Origin: Alphaproteobacteria bacterium | GTDB taxonomy: Bacteria > Pseudomonadota > Alphaproteobacteria > ATCC43930 > CGMCC-115725 | Reading direction: 5' to 3' | DNA: 6,120 nucleotides | NCBI GenBank assembly: GCA_030039775.1 | Contig: JASHUX010000276.1 | Location: 1 to 6,120, forward strand | Shown here: positions 5,815 through 6,120 of the stretch, one piece after another | How positions within the stretch are numbered: position 1 is the stretch's first letter | Layout: every line of letters begins with the position of its first letter | The notes under the pieces: generated by a model | What the model saw: the letters and a program-made list of their open reading frames with translations, nothing else | Database searches by the model: none | Told to the model about the DNA's origin: nothing | Translations under genes and position numbers: made by a program

Positions 5815-6120
5815 GCCACGCGCTCGAGAATGGCTGCGATGCCCTGGCCGACGCCAATGCACATGCTGACCAGCGCGTAACGGCCCTGGCGCCGCTCCAG
5901 CTCGCGCATCGCGGTCAACGCGAGCCGCGCGCCTGACGCGCCGAGCGGATGGCCGACCGCGATCGCGCCGCCATTGGGGTTGATGCGATCGTCGGCGGGA
6001 TCGAGGCTCATCATCTTGAAGCAGCCGAGCACCTGGCTCGCGAACGCCTCGTTGATCTCGATCACGTCCATGTCCTTGAGCGTCAAGCCGGCGCGCTCCA
6101 GCGCCTTTTGCGAGGCCGGC
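5811..6120 (-). CDS. Thiolase, C-terminal end (gene runs beyond the window)
   Basis: The last 102 residues of a thiolase (acetyl-CoA C-acyltransferase), which cleaves a 3-oxoacyl-CoA with free CoA or runs in reverse. The reading frame is open to the window edge; the ATG at 6086 is internal, because the family sequence ([12 protein letters not shown]) continues upstream of it. Catalytic marks are [29 protein letters not shown] with the catalytic His, and SMCIGVGQG with the second active-site Cys; the nucleophilic Cys of the N-terminal domain is outside. The layout fits both 3-oxoadipyl-CoA thiolase (PcaF) and general acetyl-CoA acetyltransferases. The convergent PcaI/PcaJ pair favours PcaF, but the visible part does not settle it. 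It is translationally coupled to the downstream hydrolase by ATGA. Confidence 0.93.
   Translation of the reverse strand, partial: PASQKALERAGLTLKDMDVIEINEAFASQVLGCFKMMSLDPADDRINPNGGAIAVGHPLGASGARLALTAMRELERRQGRYALVSMCIGVGQGIAAILERVA

Noticed and set aside
5221..5880. Plus-strand open frame opposite the MBL hydrolase
   Set aside because: It is a shadow of a gene with intact metal-binding motifs and has no plausible ribosome-binding site or family similarity.
1..6120. A new defence, mobile or otherwise undescribed system
   Set aside because: Every sizeable gene belongs to a recognisable metabolic or electron-transfer family, and no integrase, toxin, nuclease-helicase set or reverse transcriptase is seen.

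Overview
The window looks like chromosomal DNA from a GC-rich alphaproteobacterium. The reasons are high GC in the third codon position, tightly packed genes with GTGA/ATGA overlaps, the combination of Suf, periplasmic cytochrome c and beta-ketoadipate genes, and a palindromic repeat of a kind common in that class. The taxonomic call is inference. Nearly all of the DNA is coding. No tRNA, rRNA, CRISPR array, insertion sequence or phage gene was seen.

Plus strand, 1-1398: the 3' end of a SUF iron-sulfur cluster operon. It holds the C-terminal part of the cysteine desulfurase SufS, then the SufU-type zinc/sulfur-transfer protein, then a SufT (DUF59/MIP18) maturation factor, each joined to the next by a few bases. 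SufS takes sulfur from cysteine, SufU probably accepts the persulfide, and SufT acts late in cluster maturation or delivery.

Plus strand, 1472-2826: two secreted c-type cytochromes. The first is a class II (c'/c-556) monoheme protein with a C-terminal CxxCH. The second is a diheme class I protein whose predicted start lies inside the heme-motif codons of the first, so the two reading frames overlap by 40 bases. They probably pass electrons in the periplasm; their donor and acceptor are not visible.

Plus strand, 2859-4192: the two subunits of a CoA-transferase, most like 3-oxoadipate CoA-transferase PcaI/PcaJ, with ATGA coupling and the catalytic SENG motif.

Minus strand, 6120-4189: a convergent set. 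It starts with the C-terminal end of a thiolase (3-oxoadipyl-CoA or acetyl-CoA type), which overlaps by ATGA with a metallo-beta-lactamase-fold hydrolase. After a 135-base gap holding a double-hairpin palindromic repeat comes a hotdog-fold acyl-CoA thioesterase. Its stop interlocks with the pcaJ stop. CoA-transferase plus thiolase would complete the last steps of 3-oxoadipate breakdown to succinyl-CoA and acetyl-CoA, and the thioesterase and hydrolase may be accessory acyl-CoA or thioester enzymes.

Most of the window is recognisable metabolism. I found no convincing new system. The points most worth checking are the missing Met ligand for heme 1 of the diheme cytochrome, the overlapping cytochrome genes, and the double hairpin just ahead of the thioesterase ribosome-binding site.
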